From JBAYJY01 sp041664945 (lineage in GTDB: Bacteria > UBP15 > UBA6099): 24,519 nucleotides of DNA. Below are positions 22,597 to 24,519 of this stretch, piece after piece. How positions within the stretch are numbered: position 1 is the stretch's first letter; each line of letters starts with the position of its first letter. The notes below the pieces were generated by a model. The model ran no database searches, was not told the DNA's origin, and was given only the letters and a program-made list of their open reading frames with translations. The stretch spans positions 1 to 24,519 of the forward strand of contig JBAYJY010000061.1 in NCBI GenBank assembly GCA_041664945.1. The letters run 5' to 3'. The position numbers and the translations under genes were made by a program.

Positions 22597-23807
22597 TGGC
22601 AACCGGAATAAAAGATAAAGTCTGTATCATAGGAATGGGCTGCACTAAATTCGGCGAACGCTGGGACATGGGCGCCGAGGAACTGATGGTCGAGGCGTAT
22701 CAGGAATGTATCGCCGACGCCGGCCTCGAAACGAAAGACATTCAGGCGGCGTGGTTCGGAACCTGCATCGAGGAAATCAGCGTTGGCAAGAGCGCGCTCG
22801 CCATGTCGCTCTCTCTGCGCCTGAACAATATCCCGGTGACGCGCGTTGAGAATTTCTGCGCTACGGGCACCGAAGCGTTTCGCGGCGCTGTGTATGCAGT
22901 CGCCTCAGGCGCCTGCGATATCGCGCTCGCGCTCGGCGTCGAAAAGCTGAAAGACACCGGCTACGGCGGACTGCCGGACCCCGGCTCAGGAGCGGGTTCG
23001 CTCAACTGGCTGTGGTTCCCGAACCTCACCGCGCCCGGCTCGTTCTCCATGCTCGCTCAGGCCTACAGCGCTAAATTCAACATAACGCCCAAGGATGTGA
23101 AACTTGCGCTTGCGCACATTTCCTCCAAGAGCCACGACAATGGCGCCCTGAACCCGAAGGCGCACCTTCAGAAACCGGTGTCGGTGGACAAGATCATGGC
23201 GTCGCCGATCATCGCGACCCCGCTCGGACTCTTCGACTGCTGCGGCGTCAGCGACGGCGCGGCATGCGCGATCGTCACCACGCCGGAGATAGCCAAAAAG
23301 CTCGGCAAGAAAAATCTCGTCTCCGTCAAAGCGCTCCAACTCGCGCTCAGTAACGGCGAAGAGCTTCAGTACAACAACTGGGACGGCTCGTACTTTGTCA
23401 CTACGACGAAGTGCAGCACGGAGGCATACAAGGAAGCCGGCATCACGAATCCGCGCAAAGAAATCAGCATGATGGAAGTGCACGACTGTTTCTCGATCAC
23501 TGAGCTTGTGACGATGGAAGACCTGCACATATCCGAACGCGGCGGCGCGGTGAAAGACGTAATGGACGGCTTCTTCAACCGCACCGGCGGCGGCGTGCCG
23601 TGTCAGGTCGACGGCGGCCTGAAATGCTTCGGCCATCCGATCGGCGCTTCCGGCCTGCGCATGATTTACGAAATGTACCTGCAACTGCACGGCCGCGCTG
23701 ATAAGAGACAGCTTGAAAACCCGAAATTCGGACTCACGCACAACCTCGGCGGTTTCCCGTTCATGAACGTCTGCGCAATCTCGATCGTCGGGAAGTATGA
23801 AGGATAA
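22596..23807 (+). CDS. SCP2-type thiolase / acetyl-CoA acyltransferase
   Basis: The 403-residue protein is of the thiolase group that partners DUF35 proteins. The nucleophile is C88 in ENFCATGTEAFRG, with general-base histidines H296 in MEVHDCFSITE and H347 in CFGHPIGASGLRM, and the second cysteine C393 in NLGGFPFMNVCAIS. So the expected catalytic set is intact, unlike the upstream partner. These enzymes make or cleave beta-ketoacyl-CoA (for example two acetyl-CoA to acetoacetyl-CoA). The start is the ATG at 22596, which shares its A with the TAA stop of the previous gene and has AAGGAGG ten bases upstream, so the two are translationally coupled. By analogy with archaeal complexes, the thiolase probably docks on the DUF35 domain of that protein. 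The physiological substrate is unknown. Confidence 0.92.
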   Translation: MATGIKDKVCIIGMGCTKFGERWDMGAEELMVEAYQECIADAGLETKDIQAAWFGTCIEEISVGKSALAMSLSLRLNNIPVTRVENFCATGTEAFRGAVYAVASGACDIALALGVEKLKDTGYGGLPDPGSGAGSLNWLWFPNLTAPGSFSMLAQAYSAKFNITPKDVKLALAHISSKSHDNGALNPKAHLQKPVSVDKIMASPIIATPLGLFDCCGVSDGAACAIVTTPEIAKKLGKKNLVSVKALQLALSNGEELQYNNWDGSYFVTTTKCSTEAYKEAGITNPRKEISMMEVHDCFSITELVTMEDLHISERGGAVKDVMDGFFNRTGGGVPCQVDGGLKCFGHPIGASGLRMIYEMYLQLHGRADKRQLENPKFGLTHNLGGFPFMNVCAISIVGKYEG

Positions 23808-23865
23808 GAAAAGTAATATATTTTAGAATTGTCTGATCTGATGTTTTCGAATTGCTTTTTACGTA

Positions 23866-23893
23866 GGGGCGCAGCATGCTGCGCCCCTTCTTT
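23866..23893 (+). terminator. Perfect palindromic hairpin, probable terminator of the acyl-CoA operon
   Basis: GGGGCGCAGC (23866-23875) and GCTGCGCCCC (23878-23887) form a perfect 22-bp palindrome, followed by the imperfect T-rich TTCTTTATTT. It lies 58 bases after the thiolase stop. The rest of the 221-bp gap (23808-24028) up to dnaE shows nothing else. The element may also be a copy of a dispersed palindromic repeat. Confidence 0.65.
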
Positions 23894-24028
23894 ATTTATT
23901 AGTTATTCTCCCTACGAAAGAAATACTGCACAGCGCGCCCACAACAAATTGCGGGTGGCGCCAGAAATGAAGCGTATTAATTTAAACAATTCGAATTGAA
24001 CGACTAATTTTCTTGCTCCATCTCAACT

Positions 24029-24519
24029 TCACGCCCGGTCAGTTTCAACCCAGACGTTGTTCTCGCCGAAGATGCGGCGCGCCATTCGGAGAAACTCCGG
24101 GCTGTAGCGCACGGAGCTATCCGGCAACTGAAACTTGCGCGGCTCGCCGTTTTCGTCCAGATGGATGAAGACCTCGCTCGAACCGCGACTGACGCTCAGG
24201 TAGGTTTTCAACTCCCGAATAAGATCGGCGGCCCTCGCCGGGTCGTCGCCCGTGGCTATCCGGAAATGGATGCGCCGCTTCACCGGTTCCGATTTCTTTC
24301 CGGTGTCCGGCCCCTGAAGAAAACTTTCAAGCTTTCCGCAATTCACCCTGAACTCGTATGTTCCGTTTTCGTCCTTGCTGTCTATCTGTTTCGCTCGCAG
24401 CCAGCCTTTGACCGCGATAATATTATCCTGCCGAATCTCGCTCGCGTACTTCGTTCGTTCAGCCGGTCCGACTGAAACCGAAATCTTGCCTGTAAAATCC
24501 TCGACGTCGAGAAACGCCA
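24029..24519 (-). CDS. dnaE: DNA polymerase III alpha subunit, C-terminal part (cut by window edge)
   Basis: The minus-strand frame is open from the window edge at 24519 to TGA at 24029, about 162 codons. It reads AFLDVEDFTGKISVSVGP, then TKYASEIRQDNIIAVKGWLR, the OB-fold of DnaE (typical form: AFLxLEDxTGxxExxxFP and DNIVxVxG). It ends with a domain containing RRIHFRIATGDDPARAADLI, VFIHLDENGEPRKFQL and YSPEFLRMARRIFGENNVWV, matching the C-terminal part after the OB-fold, which contacts the tau subunit. DnaE is the replicative polymerase catalytic subunit; the polymerase core lies outside the window. Any start inside the window (such as the GTG at 24346) would be internal. It converges with the thiolase gene. 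Confidence 0.86.
   Translation of the reverse strand, partial: AFLDVEDFTGKISVSVGPAERTKYASEIRQDNIIAVKGWLRAKQIDSKDENGTYEFRVNCGKLESFLQGPDTGKKSEPVKRRIHFRIATGDDPARAADLIRELKTYLSVSRGSSEVFIHLDENGEPRKFQLPDSSVRYSPEFLRMARRIFGENNVWVETDRA

Noticed and set aside
21439..22602. A 387-codon open frame on the minus strand opposite the HMG-CoA-synthase-like gene
   Set aside because: Antisense shadow: composition is Arg/His/Glu/Phe-skewed and motif-free, while the plus strand encodes clear conserved domains.
24029..24346. A separate 105-residue gene starting at GTG 24346
   Set aside because: The frame stays open upstream to the window edge and the upstream translation matches the DnaE OB-fold, so the GTG is an internal Val codon.

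Overview
The window looks like chromosome from an uncultivated Gram-negative (diderm) bacterium, probably an anaerobe from a poorly characterised phylum. The diderm reading rests on a PorV/PorQ-type outer-membrane barrel, a KdsD/KpsF-like sugar-phosphate isomerase, several signal peptides and FtsEX. The species cannot be named from the sequence. Start codons are mixed: recA, the large secreted protein, ftsX and one membrane protein start with TTG, and rny and the TMTC-like gene start with GTG. There is no rRNA, tRNA, CRISPR array, insertion sequence or prophage. Compact genes and clean intrinsic terminators suggest stable core genome with some lineage-specific operons.

Region 1 (1-4410, + strand apart from a fragment at the left edge) holds information-processing genes: cinA, recA with a strong promoter overlapped by a small palindrome, and rny (RNase Y), closed by a strong terminator. 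Region 2 (4411-7717) is a two-gene surface module: a cysteine-rich secreted protein with a FlgD-like Ig C-terminus and a PorV/PorQ-family barrel. It has its own promoter and a leader that can fold in two exclusive ways. Region 3 (7781-11169) carries ftsE, ftsX and the carboxy-terminal protease ctpA, without the EnvC-type hydrolase activator often found between them. It ends at a terminator shared with the convergent gene.

Region 4 (11195-18860, - strand) reads, in transcription order: DUF3084 coiled-coil membrane protein, polytopic membrane protein, SIS-CBS isomerase, pseudopilin-like protein, TMTC/PMT-like glycosyltransferase with TPRs, and a 708-residue transaldolase-like protein. It looks like an envelope or surface-glycosylation operon. 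Its leader contains two interleaved perfect inverted repeats that could form a pseudoknot. Region 5 (18921-20614, + strand) is an HD-GYP c-di-GMP phosphodiesterase overlapping a D12-type DNA adenine methyltransferase-like gene that lacks the DPPY catalytic motif.

Region 6 (20642-23887, + strand) is an acyl-CoA operon: a small cysteine-containing protein, an HMG-CoA-synthase-fold protein fused to a DUF35 zinc-ribbon/OB domain, and an SCP2-type thiolase. The HMG-CoA-synthase-like protein appears to lack the standard Glu/Cys/His catalytic residues, while the thiolase keeps its own. The right edge (24029-24519, - strand) is the C-terminal end of dnaE, the DNA polymerase III alpha subunit.
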